This document shows positions 7,982 to 13,323 of a stretch of 26,449 nucleotides of DNA, piece by piece. A program made the position numbers and the translations under genes. Each line of letters starts with the position of its first letter. Positions within the stretch are counted from its first letter, which is position 1. The notes below the pieces were generated by a model. The model searched no databases and had not been told where the DNA came from. It saw only the letters and a program-made list of their open reading frames with translations. The stretch spans positions 1-26,449 of IMG/VR virus record IMGVR_UViG_3300026521_000589; one strand, written 5' to 3'. Source of the DNA: a virus.

Positions 7982-8593
7982 TTACTCTCCTTTTTGTTTT
8001 CTTTTGGTAATAGCATCAAAAATATAATCAATAGCCTTAACATTCATGTTTGAGAGCTTATCTGTTCTAGGGTTGATACCTAGCTCCTTGCTGTCGATAG
8101 GACAAACAATAGTTAGGTCGCTCACACTCACTTTTGATGGCGTGAGGTCTGTGACAATGTCGAAATAATCAAATAACACACTCTCAACAGCTTCAGCGAT
8201 AATCATTCGCTTTTCCTTGTGGCTAATCTCTCCTAAAGAGGATGGCTTTAGATTTGCAAAATACAAAATTAAGTCATCACTTTGACTTGTAAATTGTGCT
8301 TTTCTATTTGTATAAGCTACTTTGACTTCATCATGTAAATTGAATGTCTCACAGATGTCAAGAAATCTGCTATGATTGATAGACTCTGCTACCTTTTCAC
8401 TCTTTTTTCTAACTTTTGTATTATAGAGCTTGACAAGACCGTGATTAATCATCGCTTTGTCAATCGTTGTCACAGAGGGTCTGTTTAGCTCCTCTTTTTC
8501 TATCTCTTTTGCATCAAAAGTTCCAAATTTGCTCTGTAGTTGCTCTTTTGTTGCAATGCCTGTACCTTGTTTGTTTTCGTCTTTGTTTGCCAT
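7982..8593 (-). CDS. Unknown soluble protein, first gene of the membrane-peptidase operon
   Basis: A 203-aa protein without membrane segment, signal or recognisable motif. The first 40 residues are polar and likely disordered; the rest is mixed alpha/beta with regions such as KEKRMIIAEAVESVLFDYFDIV and VSVSDLTIVCPIDSKELGI. Start ATG 8593 is preceded by AAAGGAG. Four bases separate its stop from the 575-aa gene's start. Upstream of its ribosome-binding site lie a run of eight C (G8 on the plus strand) and a 21-bp hairpin, so expression may be controlled there. Confidence 0.7.
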   Translation of the reverse strand: MANKDENKQGTGIATKEQLQSKFGTFDAKEIEKEELNRPSVTTIDKAMINHGLVKLYNTKVRKKSEKVAESINHSRFLDICETFNLHDEVKVAYTNRKAQFTSQSDDLILYFANLKPSSLGEISHKEKRMIIAEAVESVLFDYFDIVTDLTPSKVSVSDLTIVCPIDSKELGINPRTDKLSNMNVKAIDYIFDAITKRKQKGE

Positions 8594-8616
8594 ATAGGAC
8601 TCCTTTAGTATTTATT

Positions 8617-8674
8617 GGGGGGGGTACTCCCCTTTGGTAAGCCAACATCTCACTGTTGGCTTACTAAAGGGGAG
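8617..8674. promoter_or_regulatory. G8 tract plus 21-bp hairpin upstream of the membrane-peptidase operon
   Basis: Eight consecutive G lie at 8617-8624, followed by arms at 8627-8647 and 8654-8674 that are complementary at 20 of 21 positions with a 6-base loop (TCTCAC). The arms carry GTAAGCCAACA / TGTTGGCTTAC. Seen on the minus strand, the hairpin comes first, then C8, then the ribosome-binding site of the 203-aa gene. There is no T-run on either side, so it is not an ordinary rho-independent terminator. Confidence 0.65.
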
Positions 8675-8712
8675 AGTATGTGTTTATATACACTCCACTT
8701 TATACACTTTCA

Positions 8713-8838
8713 TCATTCCAAAACTGTAGTCTGGGAATGTTGTTCTTTGGAGTTGTTTTTTGCTCTAAAAATCGCCTCTTCCCTATTGTCTGCATATACA
8801 TCTACATAACCATCATAGTTGCATTCATGCTCTATATC
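8713..8838 (-). pseudogene. Start-less coding fragment
   Basis: On the minus strand a stop-to-stop frame of 41 codons reads DIEHECNYDGYVDVYADNRE, then EAIFRAKNN and on to a stop at 8713-8715. The composition looks like a genuine small alpha/beta protein (strand, then EEAI..AK helix), not a random frame. It has no ATG, GTG or TTG in its first part and begins directly after a TGA that lies inside the end of the 74-aa gene. It may be the remains of a small gene, or the tail of the 74-aa product after a frameshift. Confidence 0.35.
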
Positions 8839-9056
8839 TCATCTTTTTCTCCTGTTTTATCAGCATTAACATAATCACTAACAAGCCTAAGACCAATAAT
8901 GCACTCATCAGTCACACCCTCTTCATCATGATAGTCACACCAATACGCATAAGCGTTTCCATTTGAAACATACGCTACCTCATTTACATAGTCAAACGCA
9001 TAATCGTCACCAAGTATATCTTGAATCTCGTCATAATCTTGTGTTTCATTTTTCAT
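8832..9056 (-). CDS. Unknown small acidic protein
   Basis: A 74-aa acidic protein, MKNETQDYDEIQDILGDDYA, then a Tyr- and Asp-rich middle (YWCDYHDEEG) with two cysteines. AGGAG lies about five bases before the ATG. Its high negative charge and small size recall DNA-mimic or anti-defence proteins of phages, but there is no direct evidence for that. It is the first gene of the minus-strand block, directly downstream of the repeat-rich control region, and would be expected to be expressed first. Confidence 0.6.
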   Translation of the reverse strand: MKNETQDYDEIQDILGDDYAFDYVNEVAYVSNGNAYAYWCDYHDEEGVTDECIIGLRLVSDYVNADKTGEKDEI

Positions 9057-9090
9057 CTTTTCTCCTAAAAAATTTAATAAAATTCACCCT

Positions 9091-9231
9091 AAAAATAAAA
9101 AGTTTTTTAGGTGTGATTTGCAAAAGTCAAAATCCTGAGGGTTTCCCACAATCTCGGCGAACCATCAGGATTGAAACTTTTGCAAATCAGGGCTGAAAAT
9201 AAAAAAGTTTTTGACCCTGATTTGCAAAGGT
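9091..9231. repeat. Iteron-like repeats and a 74-nt hairpin
   Basis: Two direct copies of a 37-base unit (9091-9127 and 9195-9231) agree at about 28 positions and each ends in TGATTTGCAAARGT. An inverted copy of that end lies at 9176-9192. The first and the inverted copy form the outer arms of a hairpin: GATTTGCAAAAGT (9115-9127) with ACTTTTGCAAATC (9176-9188), and inside them AATCCTGAGGGTT (9131-9143) with AACCATCAGGATT (9160-9172; 12 of 13 complementary). The loop is 16 bases. It lies in the probable 5' untranslated region of the minus-strand block. Confidence 0.65.
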
Positions 9232-9251
9232 TTTTTGACCCAAAAAAGCAC

Positions 9252-9318
9252 TTAACAATAAGTTGTTAAAGACCACTTTCAACAAGCTAATTTAATAACT
9301 TGTTGAGTGAATTATAAT
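9252..9318. promoter_or_regulatory. Paired TYAACAA operators next to a TATAAT box
   Basis: Site 1 is TTAACAA-4 nt-TTGTTAA (9252-9269). Site 2 is TCAACAAG-12 nt-CTTGTTGA (9279-9306). Both use the half-site TYAACAA. ATTATAAT at 9311-9318, readable as a -10 on either strand, follows directly. This is the layout of a repressor-controlled promoter between the divergent gene blocks. Confidence 0.5.
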
Positions 9319-9412
9319 CCACAAAAGATTAATTAAAACTTAAAATATTTCTTTTTTGGAAAAATATTTCTAAAAAAGAAACCAAAGAAACTTTTAAACT
9401 TTTGAAAAAATA

Positions 9413-9441
9413 TTGATTTTATTTTCAGATTTCATTATAAT
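9413..9441 (+). promoter_or_regulatory. Promoter for a leaderless message
   Basis: TTGATT (9413-9418), a 17-base spacer, and TATAAT (9436-9441). The ATG follows six bases later at 9448, so transcription should start at or beside the start codon. Confidence 0.6.
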
Positions 9442-9447
9442 TTCAGA

Positions 9448-9747
9448 ATGAATAAAGAAATACAAGAGGAAATAAATAGACAAACAGAAATAATTCGAGA
9501 GGCTTCTGAGAGAATAAAAGAGCTATCTGGTATAAAGCCAAAATCAAATATGATTACATCAATAGATGAATTCAAAAAAATAATTAACGACTTTGCAACA
9601 TCACCTGCAATGAAAAGTAAGCTTTTAAATGGAACTAGACCATTGAAAGACTTTGAAATGTATCAACTTGAAGAGAGGGGAATCCCATTATGGGCATGGA
9701 AAGATTTGAGCTGGTATAAAAAACTTCTTAAACCTGCAAAAGAATAA
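9448..9747 (+). CDS. Unknown 99-aa protein, probably leaderless mRNA
   Basis: A 99-aa protein. The N-terminal 30 residues form a charged helix (IQEEINRQTEIIREASERIKEL). The rest is helical with a Trp-rich end (GIPLWAWKDLSWYKKLLKP). No family recognised, no membrane segment. The near-consensus promoter ends just before the ATG and there is no ribosome-binding site, so the message is probably leaderless. It lies alone between the operator region and the integrase gene, the place where phages often keep regulators of lysogeny or excision, but it lacks an obvious HTH. Confidence 0.6.
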   Translation: MNKEIQEEINRQTEIIREASERIKELSGIKPKSNMITSIDEFKKIINDFATSPAMKSKLLNGTRPLKDFEMYQLEERGIPLWAWKDLSWYKKLLKPAKE

Positions 9748-10053
9748 TTTTCCAAAAAAGAAACCATTTTATTTTTTCTTAAGCAAAATAAGAGTAATCT
9801 TCCAACAGAGGAGATAACCTCCTCCACCTATTTTAACAATATTTTTTGTTATGTTGTGTTTATTTTCGCTTTAGAAAAGTGAAAATCGAGTTTACTTTTT
9901 AAGGAAAGTAGAAGAAATAGGCATAATATAAGGGAAAATATCGGTTTTCTAAGGTAGGATTTTGGCAGATGGGTTTTTAAAATCATTTTTTTGATGATTT
10001 TGATGACTGATTTGGTCGTGATATTTAAAATTTTATTCTACATTCAAAGTAGT
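9748..10053. other. Non-coding gap before integrase
   Basis: No convincing gene. It holds a small perfect hairpin GAGGAG-ATAAC-CTCCTC (9808-9824), and an AAAATCAT/ATGATTTT inverted repeat (9979-10001) followed by a further TGATGA. The remainder is AT-rich. The hairpins could be a weak terminator for the 99-aa gene and protein-binding sites near int. Confidence 0.4.
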
Positions 10054-10090
10054 GACGGTTATTTACAGTTTTTAATATAAAATAACAGTC
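10054..10090. promoter_or_regulatory. Imperfect dyad abutting the integrase start
   Basis: GACGGTTATTT (10054-10064) and AAATAACAGTC (10080-10090) are complementary at 10 of 11 positions, spacer 15 bases, and end on the base before the int ATG. TTAATATAAAA lies between/over the second arm and could be the -10. There is no Shine-Dalgarno before the int start. Confidence 0.45.
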
Positions 10091-11176
10091 ATGAAAAGTA
10101 GAGAAACTGTCAATATAAGTGTACGAAAACAGCGTGATAGAGAGTATATCTATCTGAGAAAAACCATCATCATAGATGGTCGAAAGGTAGACAAGCGTAT
10201 CTCAACAGGACTCGAAGCGACTTCTGCCAACTTGGCGTATGCCAAACAAAACGGCGTGGAGCTGTTTCGGGAACTGATGGGAGAGACCAAGGAGAATCGT
10301 GTGATCCTCTTTGAGGATTTCTATCAAGAGGCGTTGGATTTTTTGGGTTTGGGCGTGACAGAGGAGACGAAGCAGAGGAGGGTGACCAATATTATCAACT
10401 CTGTTTTGCCGATACTGGGCAAACGCAACCTGCTCAACATCTCGCCTTATGACATCGAACAGTGGCAGACCCAACTCTATCTACATAGAGGAGGGGACTA
10501 CACGAGCCGAGTCAAGAGTCTCTTGCGTAGGATCTTCGATAGAGCCATGGTCAAAAAGCTCATACACGCCAACCCCTGCCACGGCACGGCTCCCATCAAA
10601 AAAGAGCCAAAGCAACGCAGGGAGATATATACCCAAGAGGAGGTCGAGAGGATGATACAAGAAGCCGACCTTTTTTTGAGGGCATTTATCTATGTGATGG
10701 CGACCTTGGGGGTGCGTACAGGTGAAGCAGTTGGGTTGATGTTTGATGATTTTGACCATCAGATCCACAAGCTTCATCTGCAACGCTCTATCAGGCACGG
10801 CAAAATATCACCACCCAAAACAGGTGAGCGATATATCGACGTGCCACCAAGGACACTGGAACTGGTCAAACAGCTCCAAGAGCAGAGCAGTAGCCAGTGG
10901 CTCTTTGCCACCAAGGATGGGGGTCACTATCATGATGGGGCGACCATCAACCAAAAACGGTTTCAGCCATTTTTGGAAAAACTGGCCATCCCCTACAAGA
11001 GCCTCTATAGCCTAAGGCACTTTCACGCGACTCTCGCCCTCATTAAGGGGCAAGACCTGGCATATCTATCCAAACAGATAGGACACGCCAACATAAAAAC
11101 AACCTTAGATTTTTATGTTGGGTATATGCCAAACAGCGAACATTCAGCAAAAAAGGGCGAAATCTTCAATTTTTAG
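10091..11176 (+). CDS. int: Tyrosine-family phage integrase
   Basis: A 361-aa tyrosine recombinase that should catalyse integration and excision at the adjacent att site. Residues 1-60 form an arm-binding-type beta domain, 65-165 the SAM-like core-binding domain, and 175-345 the catalytic domain. Catalytic residues visible: Arg209 (VRTGEAVGL), Lys243 (beta-hairpin PPKTGER), Arg309 and His312 region (YSLRHFHATLAL), His332 (IGHANIKTT) and nucleophile Tyr342. The first His of the HxxR box is Tyr306 here, a substitution seen in some active members. No ribosome-binding site precedes ATG 10091; a dyad ends at the base before it, suggesting autoregulation or leaderless translation. The gene points at the tRNA-derived att core 90 bases downstream. 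Confidence 0.95.
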   Translation: MKSRETVNISVRKQRDREYIYLRKTIIIDGRKVDKRISTGLEATSANLAYAKQNGVELFRELMGETKENRVILFEDFYQEALDFLGLGVTEETKQRRVTNIINSVLPILGKRNLLNISPYDIEQWQTQLYLHRGGDYTSRVKSLLRRIFDRAMVKKLIHANPCHGTAPIKKEPKQRREIYTQEEVERMIQEADLFLRAFIYVMATLGVRTGEAVGLMFDDFDHQIHKLHLQRSIRHGKISPPKTGERYIDVPPRTLELVKQLQEQSSSQWLFATKDGGHYHDGATINQKRFQPFLEKLAIPYKSLYSLRHFHATLALIKGQDLAYLSKQIGHANIKTTLDFYVGYMPNSEHSAKKGEIFNF

Positions 11177-11182
11177 CCCTAT

Positions 11183-11389
11183 TTTGTCGCTATTTCGTCA
11201 CTATGGAGACAGACACAAGCAGAAAACCCCAAAAAATGGGAAAATGCTTGGATAGTAGTGCGAACCTCATAAGCCGGAGGTCGAGGGTTCGAGTCCCTCT
11301 CTTACTACCACTATTCAATCATTTCCAAACAACATTTTTTATTATTTTCTGTTTTTTCTCTATTTTTCTTGGCACTATTGCGTCACTAT
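11183..11389. other. attP: Phage attachment site, apparently a complete attP
   Basis: The core is the 3' part of a tRNA gene (11266-11310). Left arm repeats: TTTGTCGCTAT (11183-11193) and TTCGTCACTAT (11194-11204). Right arm repeats: TTGGCACTAT (11369-11378) and TGCGTCACTAT (11379-11389). The inner edges lie 61 and 58 bases from the core. Paired, same-direction repeats on both sides look like integrase arm-type sites of an uncut attP; a prophage end would have them on one side only. The reading is an inference from symmetry. Confidence 0.65.
11266..11310 (+). pseudogene. 3' fragment of a tRNA-Met (CAT) gene, att core
   Basis: The sequence starts at the anticodon loop CTCATAA, continues with the anticodon-stem 3' side GCCGG, variable loop, a perfect T-arm (GAGGG-TTCGAGT-CCCTC), the acceptor 3' strand TCTTACT, A and CCA. 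There is no D-arm or 5' acceptor strand: only about ten bases separate a weakly matching AGTAGTG from the anticodon. So it is not a working tRNA but the piece that restores a host tRNA-Met after integration. Confidence 0.75.
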
Positions 11390-11411
11390 CTTTTTTTGTA
11401 GTTTTTCTAAA

Positions 11412-11626
11412 CTAACCCATTAGTGAGGTGTTGTCCTTTATTTGAATATGCGTTATATCCTCCTTTGAATTTAAACAGAACATCCAACTCATTCCCTTCT
11501 CCTGATGGGTTAGCTTATATTAACTGAACGTTAATAGCAGAACCCATCAGAGACTTTTCCCTTTTTTGCCTCTGTCCCTATTTCCCCCTTGGGTTCTGCT
11601 ATTAGAGTTTACGCTATGGAGAAAAA
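11412..11626 (+). promoter_or_regulatory. Leader with competing hairpins upstream of the HTH gene
   Basis: Arms: A CTAACCCAT (11412-11420), B TGATGGGTTAG (11503-11513), C TAATAGCAGAACCCATCA (11532-11549), D TGGGTTCTGCTATTA (11590-11604). B can pair with A (9 bp) or with C (9 bp), and C can pair with D (15 bp, perfect). B:C and C:D exclude each other. A small hairpin TATTAAC-TGAAC-GTTAATA (11518-11536) lies between B and C. No open frame of note is present. This is the plan of an attenuator or a pair of operators. Confidence 0.5.
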
Positions 11627-12025
11627 ATGAACATACTAAAAAAACTAAAAAAAGGTAGTGGAAACTACCGTGTGTATGAGTATCTGCTATCGGGTGGAGA
11701 TCTGACCGTGGCATCTGCACGGGAGCTGGGTCTGACCAATGATCTACGCTCACGGATCTCTGACCTGCGTAATCGCTATGGGGTCGAGAACATAGAGAGT
11801 GTAGAGGTCGAGGGGGAAACGGGGGCGAAGTATCGCAAACATTTCCTCCGAATGGATAGTGTACCACAACGCATCAAGATACGGGTCAAGAGTCCGAGTG
11901 GGCAGTGGCTCCATGGTGAGTGGGATGAGAGAGAAGAGGTGGTGTACTATAGTGATGGTCGCACCCAGCCAGTGAGCCAAGAGAGTTTCGAGAAGCATCT
12001 TGGGGATATTATAGAGAGGATATAG
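11627..12025 (+). CDS. HTH-domain early phage protein
   Basis: A 132-aa protein. Residues 1-60 read as a helix-turn-helix: KKGSGNYRVYEYLLSGGDLT, then VASARELGLTNDLRSRISDLRNRYGV. The C-terminal 45 residues (from about 87: SPSGQWLHGEWDEREEVVYYSDG) contain a module shared with the end of the 293-aa replication protein at 15111. Ribosome-binding site GGAG lies seven bases before the ATG. As the first gene after attP and the leader it is a good candidate for an early regulator (cox- or repressor-like position). Its family resembles the HTH proteins common in phage early regions; a specific role cannot be read. Confidence 0.72.
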   Translation: MNILKKLKKGSGNYRVYEYLLSGGDLTVASARELGLTNDLRSRISDLRNRYGVENIESVEVEGETGAKYRKHFLRMDSVPQRIKIRVKSPSGQWLHGEWDEREEVVYYSDGRTQPVSQESFEKHLGDIIERI

Positions 12026-12042
12026 TGTACTGTTTACTATGT

Positions 12043-12118
12043 CCTCTAAAAAGAGTCTTTTGAGGAAGATTGTTTTTAGAGGTAGAGGGGTCATTTGATA
12101 ATGATAGCTATCCCCTCT
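12043..12118 (+). terminator. Tandem hairpins after the HTH gene
   Basis: CCTCTAAAAA (12043-12052) and TTTTTAGAGG (12073-12082) are perfect 10-base arms. AGAGGGG (12084-12090) and CCCCTCT (12112-12118) form a second stem with a perfect palindrome GATAGCTATC (12103-12112) inside. The first resembles a terminator whose stem ends in A/T runs. Both may also be operators. Confidence 0.4.
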
Positions 12119-12139
12119 CCTCGCCGTCAAAAAGCTGTT

Positions 12140-12293
12140 AAAGCACAGCCATGAATGGGCATGACTATTATATCATGTTTTTTCTCGTTTTGTGCTTTTT
12201 CTTAAAATGGGCTTTTGCAAAGGGCTTGGTAGGATTTGATTGGCGTTAGGCTTATCGAGTCCTTTGGAACTTTGCGAAAGTTTCCTATACGCC
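12140..12293 (+). promoter_or_regulatory. Structured non-coding stretch upstream of the RHH gene
   Basis: AAAGCACA (12140-12147) and TGTGCTTT (12191-12198) are complementary and the second is followed by a T-rich run. Further on, GGCGTTAGG (12242-12250) pairs with CCTATACGCC (12284-12293) with one bulge, enclosing a GCG-capped stem AACTTT/AAAGTT (12268-12282). TTTTGCAAAG at 12213 repeats the core of the iterons at 9115-9228. No gene is seen here. It may be a small RNA or the leader of the following gene. Confidence 0.35.
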
Positions 12294-12330
12294 AAAAGGA
12301 ATACATAATGAGTTATTTAAATCTTAATTT

Positions 12331-12339
12331 TGCTAGAAT
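12331..12339 (+). promoter_or_regulatory. Extended -10 promoter for the RHH gene
   Basis: TGCTAGAAT is a TGn-type extended -10 box 27 bases upstream of the RHH start, with AT-rich sequence before it. Confidence 0.35.
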
Positions 12340-12365
12340 TAGACAAAATAACGATAAGGGAAGTA

Positions 12366-12533
12366 ATGAGCGAAAAATCAAAAGAAGCAACGAAGTCGGC
12401 AAAAATCATGCTAACAATGAGTGGAAAGACCAAGAACATCTTGGAAGAAATTTCAGAAAAATATGGTATCAGCACAACACAGTATATTATGAATCTCATA
12501 ATAGAGGATATAAAGAAAAATACCAAAGAGTAA
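12366..12533 (+). CDS. Small ribbon-helix-helix-type regulator
   Basis: A 55-aa protein with the look of an Arc/CopG RHH protein: a short basic N-terminus, a strand KIMLTMSGK, then helix TKNILEEISEKYG and helix STTQYIMNLIIEDI. RHH proteins bind DNA as dimers and usually repress their own or a neighbouring promoter. The start ATG 12366 is preceded by AAGGGAAG. A perfect 10-base-arm palindrome and a TATAAT promoter lie just past its stop and would be natural targets. A longer overlapping frame from 12308 exists but its composition looks like a shadow. Confidence 0.65.
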   Translation: MSEKSKEATKSAKIMLTMSGKTKNILEEISEKYGISTTQYIMNLIIEDIKKNTKE

Positions 12534-12555
12534 CCAAAAACTTACCAAAAGTTAC

Positions 12556-12601
12556 TTATTACTTAATTTTAAGTAATAAATCAGTAACTATAATTTATAA
12601 T
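12556..12601 (+). promoter_or_regulatory. Palindromic operator and promoter
   Basis: TTATTACTTA (12556-12565) and TAAGTAATAA (12570-12579) are perfect arms with a 4-base spacer, and GTTAC (12551) / GTAAC (12584) flank them. Two TATAAT boxes follow at 12589-12594 and 12596-12601. This looks like the regulated promoter of the following early operon. Confidence 0.6.
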
Positions 12602-12602
12602 C

Positions 12603-12624
12603 CCTTTATCACTACTGATAAAGG
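12603..12624 (+). promoter_or_regulatory. Hairpin that covers a ribosome-binding site
   Basis: CCTTTATC (12603-12610) and GATAAAGG (12617-12624) form an 8-bp hairpin with a 6-base loop. The second arm contains the AAAGG of the ribosome-binding site for the gene at 12632, so folding would hide it. Confidence 0.5.
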
Positions 12625-12631
12625 ATTATAT

Positions 12632-12889
12632 ATGGACACTGCAAAAACTACCGTAGATCTACGCAAAGCCCTTGATGGGAATCAAATCGAAAATACATTG
12701 GAATACAAGCTCATCGGACTCGCTGAGATCCTCAACAATCTCGCCATGAGCGATGATGTCGGCTCACAGGGGTTGGACTATCTGGGCGATACGCTTCGGG
12801 CGATTATCAGCACCGACCTCAAGGAGATCAAAGTGATGGCTGATTATACCTTTGGGCATCTGTTCGAGTTGGCAGGGGGTTGGAGATGA
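12632..12889 (+). CDS. Unknown 85-aa early protein
   Basis: An 85-aa, mainly helical, acidic protein (MDTAKTTVDLRKALDGNQIE, then a long helix EYKLIGLAEILNNLA and a second one). It is not recognised. It resembles the small all-helical proteins that open many phage early operons. ATG 12632 follows AAAGGATT. Its stop overlaps the next ATG by 4 bases (ATGA), so it starts a chain of coupled genes running to the replication ATPase. Confidence 0.65.
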   Translation: MDTAKTTVDLRKALDGNQIENTLEYKLIGLAEILNNLAMSDDVGSQGLDYLGDTLRAIISTDLKEIKVMADYTFGHLFELAGGWR

Positions 12890-13323
12890 GAAGTTTAATT
12901 TTATTTCATGCAACGCTTTTTGATTTCACGAAAGAGTATGATCATCTCTTTGAAAAGAAGACAGAAAGAATTCGAAATGAACTCGAAAAAAGAGGTTTCA
13001 AGATGATATCACATTCATATTATAGAAATCTTGCAATCTCTGTTTTTCCATTAGACAACCTTTCTAAAATAGTTTTTTCTGTTACGGCAAATGGAGTAGA
13101 TGACGAATTCACTATCACCTACGACAAAGAGAATTATGACGAAGAGGTTTTTGCTCTTTTGAAAGATTTTTTCTCTGTTCCTAAAAAATGTGGCTGGAAT
13201 CTCCAAGATGATGAGTCGGGAGTATGGCGAACGGACTGTGAGCATATGCACATTCTCAGGGAGGGTACGCCTGATGATAATGGGATGGCGTATTGTTGCT
13301 ATTGTGGGAGGAGAGTGGAATGA
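12886..13323 (+). CDS. Zinc-ribbon-tailed unknown protein
   Basis: A 145-aa protein. The first 100 residues are mixed alpha/beta with no known motif. The last 45 residues form a zinc-ribbon-like tail seen in many small phage proteins: WRTDCEHMHILREGTPDDNG, then YCCYCGRRVE, with Cys/His pairs CxH and CxxC. ATG 12886 was chosen over the TTG at 12880 because AGGGGG lies at proper distance and the ATG overlaps the upstream stop as ATGA. Confidence 0.65.
   Translation: MRSLILFHATLFDFTKEYDHLFEKKTERIRNELEKRGFKMISHSYYRNLAISVFPLDNLSKIVFSVTANGVDDEFTITYDKENYDEEVFALLKDFFSVPKKCGWNLQDDESGVWRTDCEHMHILREGTPDDNGMAYCCYCGRRVE

Noticed and set aside
8615-8874. Hydrophobic plus-strand ORFs in the gap
   Set aside because: They overlap the hairpin and the minus-strand fragment, lack ribosome-binding sites, and their hydrophobicity follows from T-rich sequence.
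9141-9177. CRISPR-like repeat (GTTT...GATTGAAAC ends)
   Set aside because: Only one copy in the window, no spacers, no cas genes; it is better explained as part of the 74-nt hairpin.
11251-11310. Complete tRNA gene
   Set aside because: The D-arm and a matching 5' acceptor strand are absent, so only a 3' fragment is supported.
11203-11415. 70-aa plus-strand ORF over the att region
   Set aside because: It runs through the tRNA fragment and arm repeats, has no ribosome-binding site, and ends in a Phe-rich low-complexity stretch.
12308-12889. Long frame continuous with the 85-aa gene from ATG 12308
   Set aside because: It overlaps the RHH gene, the operator and the promoter, and its upstream residues look like a shadow frame (Asn/Lys/Tyr/His-rich).
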